This document shows positions 32,294-41,209 of a stretch of 64,000 bases of DNA, in pieces (positions within the stretch are counted from its first letter, which is position 1; each line of letters opens with the position of its first letter). This stretch comes from Acidimicrobiales bacterium (lineage in GTDB: Bacteria; Actinomycetota; Acidimicrobiia; Acidimicrobiales; JAVJTC01), in contig JAVJTC010000024.1 of assembly GCA_040219085.1 (NCBI GenBank), forward strand, positions 1 through 64,000, read 5' to 3'. Both the position numbers and the translations under genes were made by a program. The notes beneath the pieces were generated by a model, which was not told the origin of the DNA, ran no database searches, and was given only the letters and a program-made list of their open reading frames with translations.

Positions 32294-33361
32294 ATGGCGT
32301 CGGTCGAGCTGCGCGGGGTCTCGAAGCGCTTCGACGACGTCGCGGCCGTGGTGGACCTGGATCTGGAGATATCCGACGGTGAGTTCGTCGTGCTCCTCGG
32401 CCCGTCGGGGTGCGGCAAGTCGACCGCCCTGCGGATGGTGGCGGGGCTCACCGACCCCGACACGGGAGATGTCCTGATCGACGGGCGGTCCGTCGTCGGC
32501 GTCGCCGCGAAGGACCGGAACCTCGCGATGGTCTTCCAGAGCTACGCCCTCTACCCCCACATGACGGTGGCGAAGAACATCGCCTTCGGCCTCAAGCCAC
32601 TCAAGCTCTCACGGGCCGACCGCGATGCGGGCGTGGCAGAGGCGGCCCGCATGCTCGGGCTGACCGGACTCCTCGGGCGCAAGCCCGCCCAGCTCTCGGG
32701 CGGCCAGCGGCAACGCGTGGCCCTCGCGCGGGCCGTCGTCCGGCGCCCGCAGGCCTTTCTGATGGACGAGCCCCTGTCGAACCTCGATGCCCGTCTGCGC
32801 ACCGACATGCGCGCGGAGTTGGTGGATCTGCACGTTCGTACGGGCACCACGACCGTGTACGTCACCCACGATCAGGTCGAGGCCATGACGATGGCGGACC
32901 GCATCGCGGTCATGCGCGACGGCCACCTCCAACAGGTCGGCACGCCCGGCGACGTCTACCGGCGCCCGGCAAATGTGTTCGTCGCCCGCTTCGTCGGTAC
33001 CCCGTCGATGAACGTGCTGCGCGGCGAGGTGACCGACGCGGGCGTCTCCGTCGCCGGCGTGGAGGTGACCGGCGTGCGTCCCGCCCGCGCGACGGGAACG
33101 TCGGTGGACGTGGGGATCCGTCCCGACGAGATCGCCGTCGGTGCCGAGGGACTCCCGGCAACGGTCGACCGCACCGAGGACCTCGGCCACGAACGCCTCG
33201 TCTTCGCCACCAGCTCCTCGGGCGACCCCGTGGTCGTGCGCCTCGACGGGCACGCGATCTGCCCTGCTCCCGGTGACGCGACACACCTCGACGTCGACGG
33301 CTCGGCGCTGCACCTCTTCGACGTGTCGACCGGCGCACGGATCGAAGCGGCCGGCCCGTGA
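32294..33361 (+). CDS. Carbohydrate-type ABC importer, ATPase
   Basis: 355 residues. Walker A GPSGCGKST (about 37-45), Q-loop FQSYALYPHMTVAKNIAFGL, signature LSGGQRQRVALARA (about 134-147), Walker B AFLMDEPLSNLDARL (about 154-168), H-loop YVTHDQVEAMTMADR. The C-terminal about 115 residues form the TOBE/MalK-type regulatory domain. This is the UgpC/MalK class energising sugar or glycerol-3-phosphate import. Starts 21 nt after the EthD gene; its stop overlaps the permease start (GTGA). Confidence 0.92.
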   Translation: MASVELRGVSKRFDDVAAVVDLDLEISDGEFVVLLGPSGCGKSTALRMVAGLTDPDTGDVLIDGRSVVGVAAKDRNLAMVFQSYALYPHMTVAKNIAFGLKPLKLSRADRDAGVAEAARMLGLTGLLGRKPAQLSGGQRQRVALARAVVRRPQAFLMDEPLSNLDARLRTDMRAELVDLHVRTGTTTVYVTHDQVEAMTMADRIAVMRDGHLQQVGTPGDVYRRPANVFVARFVGTPSMNVLRGEVTDAGVSVAGVEVTGVRPARATGTSVDVGIRPDEIAVGAEGLPATVDRTEDLGHERLVFATSSSGDPVVVRLDGHAICPAPGDATHLDVDGSALHLFDVSTGARIEAAGP

Positions 33362-34245
33362 CCCGGAGGCCGTGGTCGCGACGCCGTGAGGGCCTGCTGG
33401 CGACGGCCCTGCTCACGCCGTCGGTTGTCGTGTTCGGCGTCTTCGTCTTCTACCCGCTCGTGCGGACCGTGTACCTCGGGTTCTTCCTCCAGGACCCCTT
33501 CGGGATCAGCCGGCGCTGGGTGGGATTCGACCAGTACGTCGACGTGATCAGCGACGACACGTTCCTCAACAGCCTCCGGGTGACCGGCCTCTTCACCGTC
33601 TTCACGGTGCCGACCTCGATCGTCGCCGGACTCGCGCTCGCGGTCCTCGCCCATCAGCCCCTCAAGGGGATGCGGTTCTTCCGGACGGTGTTCGCCTCGA
33701 CGGTCGCAACCTCCGTCGCCGTGGCATCACTGCTCTGGCTCGTGCTCCTCCAGCCGTCGGCGGGGATCGTGAACACGTTCCTCGACTCGATCGGCCGGGA
33801 CCGGGTGGACCTCCTCGGGGACCCCGACACCGCCCTGTTCGCCGTGGCCGCGACGACGGTGTGGCAGAACCTCGGGGTCGCGTTCGTCGTGTGCATCGCG
33901 GGGCTCCAGTCCATCCCCGACGAGTTGCACGAGGCCGCCGAGGTGGACGGCCACGGGCCGATCTCACGGTTCACCCGGATCACGGTCCCGCTCCTGGGGC
34001 CCCAGCTGATGTTCCTCACGGTCGTCCTCACCATCAGTGCGATCCAGTCGTTCGGCCAGATCGACCTTCTCACCGAGGGAGGACCCCAGGAGGCGACGAA
34101 CGTGCTGGTCTACGAGCTGTTCAAGACACTCCCGACCGACCCGGGCGCAGCGTCAGCACAGGCGGTCGTCCTGTTCGCGATCATGGCCGTCTTGAGTGGA
34201 CTGCAGTTCGGCTGGCTCGACAGGCGGGTCCACTATGGAGACTGA
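33358..34245 (+). CDS. ABC importer permease, MalF/UgpA type
   Basis: 295 residues, six membrane helices. ATALLTPSVVVFGVFVFYPLVRTVYLGFF forms the first helix, and the EAA loop reads HEAAEVDGHGPISRFTRITVPLLGPQL (about 197-223), contacting the ATPase. GTG 33358 overlaps the ATPase stop and the 3' end overlaps the next permease by 11 nt. Confidence 0.9.
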   Translation: MTRRPWSRRREGLLATALLTPSVVVFGVFVFYPLVRTVYLGFFLQDPFGISRRWVGFDQYVDVISDDTFLNSLRVTGLFTVFTVPTSIVAGLALAVLAHQPLKGMRFFRTVFASTVATSVAVASLLWLVLLQPSAGIVNTFLDSIGRDRVDLLGDPDTALFAVAATTVWQNLGVAFVVCIAGLQSIPDELHEAAEVDGHGPISRFTRITVPLLGPQLMFLTVVLTISAIQSFGQIDLLTEGGPQEATNVLVYELFKTLPTDPGAASAQAVVLFAIMAVLSGLQFGWLDRRVHYGD

Positions 34246-35074
34246 GGCCCGCCGTCGGTCGGTCCGCTGGGGCCTCATCAGCCGCTACGCGCTGCTGACC
34301 GTGTGCGCTGTGATCGTGCTGTTCCCCATCTACTCGGCGGTGATGGTGGCGTCGAAGCCGCTGCGTGCGTTGGGCGACCTCGGGGTGCTCGTGCCCGACG
34401 GGTTCGACAGCGACGGCTTCACCGACGGGTTCCGCAGCGCACGGCTCGGACGTTTCCTCGTCAACTCGGTGATCGTCGCCACCGCGATCACCGCGGCGCA
34501 GGTCATGACCTCGGTGATGGCGGGCTACGCGCTCGCACTGTTGCGGTTCCCCGGTCGACGCGTCGTGCTGTGGGTGTTCCTCGCAACCCTGATGGTGCCG
34601 GTGGAGGTGACGATCGTCGCCAACTTCGAGACGATCCAGCGCCTCGGCTGGATCGACAGCTACCAGGCTCTCGTGGTTCCCTTCGCCGCCTTCGCGGTCG
34701 GCACGTTCCTCTTGCGCCAGGCGTTCCTCGGAATCCCCGGCGACCTGCGCGACGCAGCCCGCATGGACGGCCACGGCCACCTCAGCTTCCTTTGGCGGGT
34801 CGCGGTGCCGATGGCGCGCCCCTCGATCGCCGCCCTGTCGGTGTTCTCGTTCCTGCTCGCGTGGAACCAGTACCTGTGGCCGCTGCTCGTGACGAACGAC
34901 GACGATTTCCGCACCGTCCAGATCGGGCTGAAGGCACTGTCGAGCGACGCCGGCTCGCAACTCAACGTCGTCATGGGAGCGACGGTCATGGCCTCGCTGC
35001 CGATCTTCCTGCTGCTCGTCGTGTTCGAGCGCCAGCTCGTGCGGGGACTGACGGCAGGGTCCATCAAGGGCTGA
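34235..35074 (+). CDS. ABC importer permease, MalG/UgpE type
   Basis: 279 residues, six helices. ALLTVCAVIVLFPIYSAVMVASKP begins the fold, the EAA loop is RDAARMDGHGHLSFLWRVAVPMARPS (about 171-196), and the last helix ends VVFERQLVRGLTAGSIKG, the standard C-terminus of this permease class. ATG 34235 was chosen over an in-frame codon at 34196 because it gives the usual short cytoplasmic start. Confidence 0.9.
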   Translation: METEARRRSVRWGLISRYALLTVCAVIVLFPIYSAVMVASKPLRALGDLGVLVPDGFDSDGFTDGFRSARLGRFLVNSVIVATAITAAQVMTSVMAGYALALLRFPGRRVVLWVFLATLMVPVEVTIVANFETIQRLGWIDSYQALVVPFAAFAVGTFLLRQAFLGIPGDLRDAARMDGHGHLSFLWRVAVPMARPSIAALSVFSFLLAWNQYLWPLLVTNDDDFRTVQIGLKALSSDAGSQLNVVMGATVMASLPIFLLLVVFERQLVRGLTAGSIKG

Positions 35075-35087
35075 GCTCCGGGCCCCG

Positions 35088-35110
35088 CGTGATGGACCGT
35101 GACCATCACG
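35088..35110. promoter_or_regulatory. 8-bp inverted repeat just upstream of the binding-protein promoter
   Basis: CGTGATGG, 7-nt spacer, CCATCACG, perfect, ending 3 nt before the TAGAAA -10 box. It overlaps where a -35 element would be, so it could be an operator controlling the solute-binding protein separately from the membrane genes, or a hairpin ending the permease message. Confidence 0.45.
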
Positions 35111-35113
35111 GAC

Positions 35114-35119
35114 TAGAAA
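35114..35119 (+). promoter_or_regulatory. -10 box TAGAAA of the solute-binding protein gene (leaderless)
   Basis: Six nt before ATG 35126; internal operon promoter that would raise binding-protein levels over the membrane subunits. Confidence 0.45.
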
Positions 35120-35125
35120 GAACCC

Positions 35126-36613
35126 ATGAGATGGCGTGGGTTGTTGACAATCCTGCTCGCGGTCTCGCTGATGGCTGCCGCCTGCGGCGGTGACTCTGAC
35201 GAACCTGCCGACGATGGTGGGTCCGCCTCCGGCGGCGACGACACGGCCTCCGGCGGCGAGACCTCCGCGGATGACGGGCCCGCTGGTTCCGACGACGCCC
35301 AGTCCGCCTCCGGTGGCGACGACACCGCCGGAACCGAGTGCCCCGTGGATGCGCTCGACGACGCCGAGGGCTCGGTGGAGATCACGCTGTGGCATTCGAT
35401 GTCGGGCTCGAACGAGGAAGCCATCAACTCGCTGGCAGCGGCATACAACGCGAGCCAGGACCGGGTACGCGTCGAGACCGCCTTCCAGGGCACCTACGAC
35501 GAGAACCGCGAGAAGTACATCGGCACGGTGCGCGGCGGTGGCGACAAGCCGGAGGTCATCCAACTCAGCGAGGTCAGCGCGCAGATCATGGTCGACAGCC
35601 GCAGCATCGTCGCGGTACAGGACTGTGTGGACGCATCCGGGTACGACCTCGGCGGCTTCCTTCCCGGCCTCGTCGACCAGTTCCGCATCGAGGGCGTCCT
35701 GTGGTCGCTGCCGTTCCAACTCTCGAACCCGGTCGTGTACTACGACCGCAACGACTTCGTCGCAGCGGGCCTGGACCCCGACGATTTCCCCGAGACCTTC
35801 GCCGAGTTCCTCGACGCGGCGCGCACCCTCGTCGCCAGCGGTGCCGTCGAGACGGCGATCGCCCTCGACATCGACTCGTGGCTGATCGAACAGTGGATCG
35901 CCAAGTCGGGCACGCCGGTGGTCGACAACGGAAACGGCCGCGACGGACGGGCGACGCAGGCCAACCTCGACACGCCGATCGCTGCGGAGATATTCGACCT
36001 GTACGCGACGTTGACCCGCGAGGGCCTGCTCGACAACACGGGTCGCAGCACCGACGATGCTCTCGACAAGTACCTCGCCGTGGCCTTCGGCACCGCGGCG
36101 ATGACGATCGGCACCTCCGCCTCGCTGGGTCAGATCTACACCCAGCTCGGTGCGTTCCCCGACATCGAGATCGGTGTGGCGCCTCTGCCGGGCCCGACCA
36201 ACGGTGGCATCACGGCGGGCGGGGGGTCGCTGTATCTCGTCGAGGACACCGACCCGGCCGAGAGGGCCGCTGTGTGGGACTTCATGACATGGCTGAACGA
36301 ACCGGACCAGCAGGTCGAGTGGTCCAACCTCACCGGCTACATCCCGACCCAGGTCGCCGCCCAGGACGACCCGGAACTCGCCGCCCTGTGGTCGGAGCGG
36401 CCCGGCTACCGGGTCGCCTTCGATCAACTCGCCTCCCAGGGGCCCGACGCCCTCGGGTTTCCGGTGATGGGTGACTACCCCGGCTTCCGTGAAGCTGTCG
36501 AGCAGGCCCTCGAGGACCTGGTCGAGGGCCTCGACCCGGCTGAGGCGCTCGCACGGGCCCAGTCAGAGGCCACCGAGGCCATCGAGGCATACAACGAGCG
36601 GATCGGCGGGTGA
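35126..36613 (+). CDS. ABC importer solute-binding lipoprotein, family 1 (UgpB-like)
   Basis: 495 residues. Signal peptide with lipobox LMAAAC (Cys 20), then an 55-residue Asp/Gly/Ser linker. The binding domain starts at VEITLWHSMSGSNEEAINSLAAAYN (about 85-110), the typical UgpB/family 1 opening, with EVIQLSEVSAQIMVD, GVLWSLPFQLSNPVVYYDRN and a C-terminal helix bundle (PGFREAVEQALEDLVEGLDPAEALARAQ). The 'WHSMSG' opening is common in glycerol-3-phosphate and sugar binders; the ligand cannot be fixed. Lipid-anchored on the outer face of the membrane, feeding the two permeases above. Confidence 0.88.
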   Translation: MRWRGLLTILLAVSLMAAACGGDSDEPADDGGSASGGDDTASGGETSADDGPAGSDDAQSASGGDDTAGTECPVDALDDAEGSVEITLWHSMSGSNEEAINSLAAAYNASQDRVRVETAFQGTYDENREKYIGTVRGGGDKPEVIQLSEVSAQIMVDSRSIVAVQDCVDASGYDLGGFLPGLVDQFRIEGVLWSLPFQLSNPVVYYDRNDFVAAGLDPDDFPETFAEFLDAARTLVASGAVETAIALDIDSWLIEQWIAKSGTPVVDNGNGRDGRATQANLDTPIAAEIFDLYATLTREGLLDNTGRSTDDALDKYLAVAFGTAAMTIGTSASLGQIYTQLGAFPDIEIGVAPLPGPTNGGITAGGGSLYLVEDTDPAERAAVWDFMTWLNEPDQQVEWSNLTGYIPTQVAAQDDPELAALWSERPGYRVAFDQLASQGPDALGFPVMGDYPGFREAVEQALEDLVEGLDPAEALARAQSEATEAIEAYNERIGG

Positions 36614-36634
36614 CCTCCCCACCATGAGCGCCAC

Positions 36635-38095
36635 ATGAGAGTCGCCGTTCTCGGTGCCACCGGCTACGTGGGCGGCCGTCTCGTCCCCGGACTCGTCTCG
36701 GCCGGCCACGAGGTGCGCTGTCTCGCCCGCACCCCGCAACGTCTCGGCACGGTGTCGTGGCGCGACGACGTCGACGTCGTGACCGCGGACGTCCTGGACC
36801 GGGCGTCACTCGAGGCCGGCCTCGTCGACATCGATGCCGTCTACTACCTCGTCCACGCCATGGGCCACGCCGGGGACTTCGAGACGACCGACCGCCTGGG
36901 CGCCGAGAACCTGCGTGACGCGGCGGCCTCCACGGGCGTGAAGCGCATCGTCTACCTGGGCGGTCTCGGCGAGGACGACCCCACGAAGCTCTCACAGCAC
37001 CTTGCGAGCCGCCACGAGGTCGGCGAGGTGCTCGCGAGCGGGCCGGTCCCGGTGACCGAACTGCGGGCGGCGGTGATCATCGGATCCGGGAGCGCGTCGT
37101 TCGAGATGCTGCGCCACCTCGACGAGGTGCTACCGATCATGGTCTGCCCCCGGTGGGTGACGCGGACCCGGTGTCAACCGATCGGCATCGCGGACGTGCT
37201 CTTCTACCTCGTGTCGGTCCTGGAGCATGCCGACACGGCGGGCCGGGTGCTCGACATCGGCGGACCGGACGTCCTGACCTACCGGGACATGATGGACCGC
37301 TACGCCGAGGTGGCCGGGCTGCGCAGGCGGATCATCATCAGGATCCCCGTCCTGACGCCCCGCCTGTCGTCGCACTGGGTCAACCTCGTGACACCTCTTC
37401 CCTACGCCCTCGCCCGACCGCTCGTGGAGAGCCTCATCAACGACGTGGTCGTGCACCCCGAACGCGACATCCGGCTCTGGATCCCCCATGAGCCGATCGG
37501 CCTCGACGAGGCCGTGCGGCGCGCACTGCGTCAGGTGAAGGACCTCAAGGTGTCGACCTCATGGATGGACAGCGCCGCGACGTCGACGAGCCCGGCGTCG
37601 CCGTCTCCGCACGACCCGGACTGGGCGGGCGGGACGATGCTCGAGAACCGCCAGGAGGTCCACTCCGCCGCGGACCCCGAGGCGCTGTTCGCCGCGGTCT
37701 CGGGTATCGGAGGCGACCGTGGCTGGTACGTCGCCAACTCCCTGTGGACGTTGCGGGGTTGGCTCGACAAGGTCATCGGCGGCGTCGGGATGCGGCGGGG
37801 CCGCCGCCACCCCGACGACCTGCGGGTCGGCGACGCGCTCGACTTCTTCCGCGTCGAGGACAACGACCCGCCCCGCCTGCTGCGACTCCGCGCCGAGATG
37901 CTCGTGCCGGGCGACGCCTGGCTCGAGTGGACGATCGAACCGACCGACGGTGGTGGGTCGGTTCTGCGTCAACACGCCCGTTTCCATCCCCGGGGCATCG
38001 CGGGGCGCCTCTACTGGTGGGCGATGCTGCCGTTCCACGCCGTCATCTTCGGACGACTCGCTCGCCGGCTCGCCGCCGTGGCGGAGAACGCCTGA
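36635..38095 (+). CDS. NAD(P)-binding epimerase-like protein with C-terminal DUF2867
   Basis: 486 residues. Extended-SDR domain (1-310) with VLGATGYVGGRLVPGLVSAGHEV, VYYLVHAMG and KRIVYLGGLGEDDP, and a C-terminal DUF2867/polyketide-cyclase-like domain (about 340-486: GWYVANSLWTLRGWLDKVIGGVGMRRGRR). The catalytic Tyr-x3-Lys is replaced in the 'GGLGEDD' type, so it may act as an atypical oxidoreductase or sensor. The function of this two-domain family is not established. It ends 2 nt from the convergent pirin gene. Confidence 0.75.
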   Translation: MRVAVLGATGYVGGRLVPGLVSAGHEVRCLARTPQRLGTVSWRDDVDVVTADVLDRASLEAGLVDIDAVYYLVHAMGHAGDFETTDRLGAENLRDAAASTGVKRIVYLGGLGEDDPTKLSQHLASRHEVGEVLASGPVPVTELRAAVIIGSGSASFEMLRHLDEVLPIMVCPRWVTRTRCQPIGIADVLFYLVSVLEHADTAGRVLDIGGPDVLTYRDMMDRYAEVAGLRRRIIIRIPVLTPRLSSHWVNLVTPLPYALARPLVESLINDVVVHPERDIRLWIPHEPIGLDEAVRRALRQVKDLKVSTSWMDSAATSTSPASPSPHDPDWAGGTMLENRQEVHSAADPEALFAAVSGIGGDRGWYVANSLWTLRGWLDKVIGGVGMRRGRRHPDDLRVGDALDFFRVEDNDPPRLLRLRAEMLVPGDAWLEWTIEPTDGGGSVLRQHARFHPRGIAGRLYWWAMLPFHAVIFGRLARRLAAVAENA

Positions 38096-38097
38096 CC

Positions 38098-39114
38098 TCA
38101 GCGGCTCTCGACGGTCCCGTCGGCGTGGCGGGCGAAGCGGCCCTGCGTGCGGTCGTGGACCGGATCGGGTCGCGGCCAGGGCCATCCCCCGAAGCCGGTC
38201 TGTTGGTAGTCGAGCATCGCCTGACGGATGCCGGCCTCGTCGTTGAGGACGAACGGGCCGTACTGGGCGACGGGTTCGTCGATCGGTCGACCGCCGAGGA
38301 GAAGGCACTCGACGCGCTCTCCCCCGGCCCGTAGCGGAACCGCCGCGTCGCCGCGGACAACCACTCCCCTCGACGTCTCGCATTCGACGCCGTCGACGTC
38401 GAGCGCACCACCACCGAAGAGGTAGAGCACCCTGGTCGTCGTCGGAGCCGTGGTCGGCAGCGACCAGGTGGCGCCGGCGTCGAGCACGATGTGCCAGATC
38501 GTGACGTCTGTGTCGGCGCGGCCCGCCCACGAGTCCGGTGGCGGCGGCGGCGGACGGAGTCCGTCGAGTTCGCCCGCCATGACCGTCACCTCGGTGCTCC
38601 GACCTGCCTCGTCGGTGTAGCTCGACGAGGGGATGTCCTCGGCCCACAGCATCGTGAAGTAAGGGTCGACCATCTTGTCGTCGGCGGGCAGGTTCAACCA
38701 GATCTGGAACAACTCGACCGGGTTGGGGCCTTCGCGGTCGAGAAGCGGGAACATCTCGGCGTGGACGATCCCACCACCGGCGGTCATCCACTGGGTGTCG
38801 CCGCGGCCGAACCGGGCCGTGGCACCGAGTGAATCCGAGTGGTCGATGAGACCGCTTCGGGCCCAGGTGACGGTCTCGAACCCCCGGTGCGGATGCTGGG
38901 GGAATCCGGGCACCGTGGAACCGTGGTACATGCTCCAACCGTCGCGACCCGAGAAGTCCTGGCCGATGGCGCGCCCGGCCAACGAGACGGCGGGGCCCAT
39001 CTCAGCGTTGGCCACCGGGTAGTCGTCACGGTGATGCACGCAGAACAGAAACGGGTCGAGGGTGGGCCAGGGCGGCGCGCCCAGCGGGAAAGTCCGGATC
39101 ACGGCGTCGGTCAC
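38098..39114 (-). CDS. Pirin-family cupin protein
   Basis: 338 residues, two cupin domains. HPHRGFETVTW (about 77-87), DTQWMTAGGGIVHAE (about 107-121) and ELFQIWLNLP are the metal-binding motifs of pirins (His, His, His, Glu). Bacterial pirins act as quercetinases or as regulators of central metabolism. A proline run (RPPPPPPDS, about 183-191) lies in the linker. GTG 39114 is set by a leaderless -10 box. Confidence 0.82.
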   Translation of the reverse strand: MTDAVIRTFPLGAPPWPTLDPFLFCVHHRDDYPVANAEMGPAVSLAGRAIGQDFSGRDGWSMYHGSTVPGFPQHPHRGFETVTWARSGLIDHSDSLGATARFGRGDTQWMTAGGGIVHAEMFPLLDREGPNPVELFQIWLNLPADDKMVDPYFTMLWAEDIPSSSYTDEAGRSTEVTVMAGELDGLRPPPPPPDSWAGRADTDVTIWHIVLDAGATWSLPTTAPTTTRVLYLFGGGALDVDGVECETSRGVVVRGDAAVPLRAGGERVECLLLGGRPIDEPVAQYGPFVLNDEAGIRQAMLDYQQTGFGGWPWPRPDPVHDRTQGRFARHADGTVESR

Positions 39115-39121
39115 GCCGTCG

Positions 39122-39127
39122 ATGTTA
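39122..39127 (-). promoter_or_regulatory. -10 box TAACAT of the pirin gene (leaderless)
   Basis: On the minus strand, 7 nt before GTG 39114 with no ribosome binding site. Confidence 0.45.
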
Positions 39128-39202
39128 GGGGCGGCGAGGCCAACGCCCGCTGCCTCGGCGTGATGGGCTACACGTTCATCGCGCGCGAGCCCTGACAAGA
39201 GC

Positions 39203-40708
39203 TCAGGCGCAGCCTGTCGTGACCTGTACCCCGCGCAGCTCGGCCTCGAGCTCGACCTCCGCACACGCAGCCGCCACCGAAGCCAACGGATCGTCGACGG
39301 TTCGCGCGGCAACCAGCTGCTCGAGACCGGTGAGGAACTCGTCGGCCGTCATGGCCCTGGCAGAATCGAGAAGTTCCCGTACACCGTCGACGAGCCCCTC
39401 CCGGAGTGCCGCGAAGGTGCCCAGCGACTGGCGAATGTTCTCGTGCTGGGTACGGAACAGCTGAGGGGGGTCGATGGTCGCGAGACCGGCGGCGAAGTCG
39501 GCAAAGGCGTCGAAGACATCCTCCACGGCGACCACCGGCGTGTCGCCGAGGGAGACGACGGTCTGGGAGCCTTCGAACGAGAACAGCATCGTGAACGCAG
39601 CGTCGGTCGCGGCCGACAGTGTGGCCCCGAGCTCGTCGAGACGGGACAGATAGGCGCGCTCGGCGTCGTCGAGGGGTGACACCGTGGGTGCCGTTCCGCC
39701 CGACAGAACATCCGCGAACCGGTCCGCGAACAGAGCCGGGTCGGCCGCCGTCGCGACGAGGACGGTCGGCCCGGCCGGGTCGTTCACCGTCGCCCCATCC
39801 GCGTCGACGAGCAGGGCCATGCTCCGCAGCGTCACGACCTCGGGATCCGTCGCCGCCACGGCGGCGAGTTCGTCCCAGAAGAACCAGCCCTCGGACGAGA
39901 TCACGTCGATAGCGGCGTCGTGGAGTTGACGGACGGCCTCGCCGCCCGGCTCGAGAGCGCTCGCTCGATCGAGCCGGGCCTGAATCGCCCGTGAGCCCGG
40001 CACGTCGACGGTGGCATCGAGCGGGATGACGACGATCTTCACCCCTGACCCGAGGACCCGCTGATCCGCCTCGGGGTCGATGTAGAAGTTCCACTCCACG
40101 GTCGGCGAGTCGGGCACGTTGCCCGCCACGTCGATGGCTCCGCCCATGATCACGATCCGGTCGATGGCTGCGAGAAGGTCGGGCCGCTCCGCGACGAGGA
40201 TCCCCAGGTTGGTGAGAGGCCCGAGGGCGACGATGACCACCGGATCCTCCGCCGCCTCGAGAGCCGAGACGAGCGTCGCAACAGCGTCGCCTACCGGGAC
40301 TTCGCCCGCGATCCCGGGAAGGACCACGCCCGGGACCGTGCGTGATGCCTCGACGAACTCGGCCGGCCAGTGATGGGAACCGATGAGCGGCTCTTCGGGG
40401 CCACAGGCGACGGGAACGTCGGCGTGGCCCGTGATGCGCAGTAGCGCCACGGTGTTGCGAACACCCGGGCCACATTCGGACTCGCCCGTCCCCGCGAGCG
40501 TGACCGCCACCAGATCGGAACCAGGGTGCGTTGCGAGGTACATCAACGCAGGCACGTCGGAGAGCGTGGGGCTGTAGTCGACGATCAGCGGAACGCGGTC
40601 TGCTCCGTCGTCTCCTGCCGCGTTCGCGTCGGATGGGCCACCGGAACCACATCCCGTCGCGAGGAGTCCTGCAACGACGACTGTCGCCAGGAGTTTCGAG
40701 ATGTCCAT
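39203..40708 (-). CDS. Lipoprotein with nucleoside-hydrolase-like domain and C-terminal extension
   Basis: 501 residues. Signal peptide with lipobox LLATGC (Cys 20). The nucleoside hydrolase fold spans about 40-330: IVDYSPTLSDVPAL (where the family has DxDPGxDDAxAL), VIVALGPLTNLGIL, and GNVPDSPTVEWNFYIDPEADQRVL with the conserved Asn and Asp. The first metal-binding loop keeps only the outer two Asp residues; the third-position and ribose-binding Asp are Ser. It may hydrolyse nucleosides poorly or only bind them. About 160 further residues (helical, DDAERAYLSRLDELG...) are not part of the family. Membrane-anchored on the outer face, possibly salvaging nucleosides. Confidence 0.68.
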   Translation of the reverse strand: MDISKLLATVVVAGLLATGCGSGGPSDANAAGDDGADRVPLIVDYSPTLSDVPALMYLATHPGSDLVAVTLAGTGESECGPGVRNTVALLRITGHADVPVACGPEEPLIGSHHWPAEFVEASRTVPGVVLPGIAGEVPVGDAVATLVSALEAAEDPVVIVALGPLTNLGILVAERPDLLAAIDRIVIMGGAIDVAGNVPDSPTVEWNFYIDPEADQRVLGSGVKIVVIPLDATVDVPGSRAIQARLDRASALEPGGEAVRQLHDAAIDVISSEGWFFWDELAAVAATDPEVVTLRSMALLVDADGATVNDPAGPTVLVATAADPALFADRFADVLSGGTAPTVSPLDDAERAYLSRLDELGATLSAATDAAFTMLFSFEGSQTVVSLGDTPVVAVEDVFDAFADFAAGLATIDPPQLFRTQHENIRQSLGTFAALREGLVDGVRELLDSARAMTADEFLTGLEQLVAARTVDDPLASVAAACAEVELEAELRGVQVTTGCA

Positions 40709-40757
40709 GCCCCTACAGACGGTCGCGGCGCGGTCCCGGGTGACGTCGCCGTGAGGA

Positions 40758-41120
40758 TCAGTTCCCGGAGGTGGCGACCGGCGGTGTCATCGCCGCGGTG
40801 AGTTCTTCGAGACGCGTGGCACGGATGCGGAACCATGCCCACTTCCCACGCTGTTCCCTTTCGAGAACTCCGGCGTTCACGAGCTGGGACAGGTGATGGC
40901 TGACGGTCGGCTGGGACCGGTCGAGCACGGCCGGCAGGTCGCAGGCGCAGATCTCGCCGCCCGGTGCCGCTGCGATGCAGTTGAGGATTCGCAGGCGGGC
41001 CGGGTCCGCCAGAGCCTTGAGGACAGCCGCCAGTTCCGCCGCTTCCGGTTCGCCCAGCAAAGAACCGAACAGGGGCGGGCAGCAGTCCTCGGCGCAGCAG
41101 GTCGGCTCCGGGTCGGCCAT
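40758..41120 (-). CDS. arsR: ArsR-family arsenical-responsive repressor
   Basis: 120 residues. ArsR/SmtB winged helix (about 25-105): LKALADPARLRILNCIAA, then EICACDLPAVLDRSQPTVSHHLSQLVNAGVLE. The Cys pair in EICACDL (on the recognition-helix side) and the Cys-rich N-terminus TCCAEDCC are candidate As(III)/organoarsenical sites. It should bind the intergenic operator and release it on metalloid binding. Divergent from arsI. ATG 41120 is leaderless. Confidence 0.82.
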   Translation of the reverse strand: MADPEPTCCAEDCCPPLFGSLLGEPEAAELAAVLKALADPARLRILNCIAAAPGGEICACDLPAVLDRSQPTVSHHLSQLVNAGVLEREQRGKWAWFRIRATRLEELTAAMTPPVATSGN

Positions 41121-41126
41121 GACGTC

Positions 41127-41132
41127 ACCCTA
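41127..41132 (-). promoter_or_regulatory. -10 box TAGGGT of arsR (leaderless)
   Basis: Minus strand, 6 nt before ATG 41120. Confidence 0.45.
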
Positions 41133-41140
41133 GCAACGTA

Positions 41141-41155
41141 TTGACAGATGTCGAA
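41141..41155. promoter_or_regulatory. Candidate ArsR operator TTGACA-ga-TGTCGAA
   Basis: An imperfect palindrome centred on GACAgaTGTC in the 89-nt arsR/arsI interval, resembling ArsR sites of actinobacterial ars operons. A second weaker symmetric site, ATCGA-cagtta-TCGAT, lies at about 41173-41188, closer to arsI. Confidence 0.5.
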
Positions 41156-41209
41156 GTGTCTGCCACTCTCACATCGACAGTTATCGATCTGAATGGAAGA
41201 AGCACCCTC

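Noticed and set aside
34181-36427. 748-codon antisense frame across the ABC importer permease and binding protein
   Set aside because: Same shadow effect; all three sense genes are recognisable and the antisense protein matches nothing and lacks secondary-structure-like patterning.
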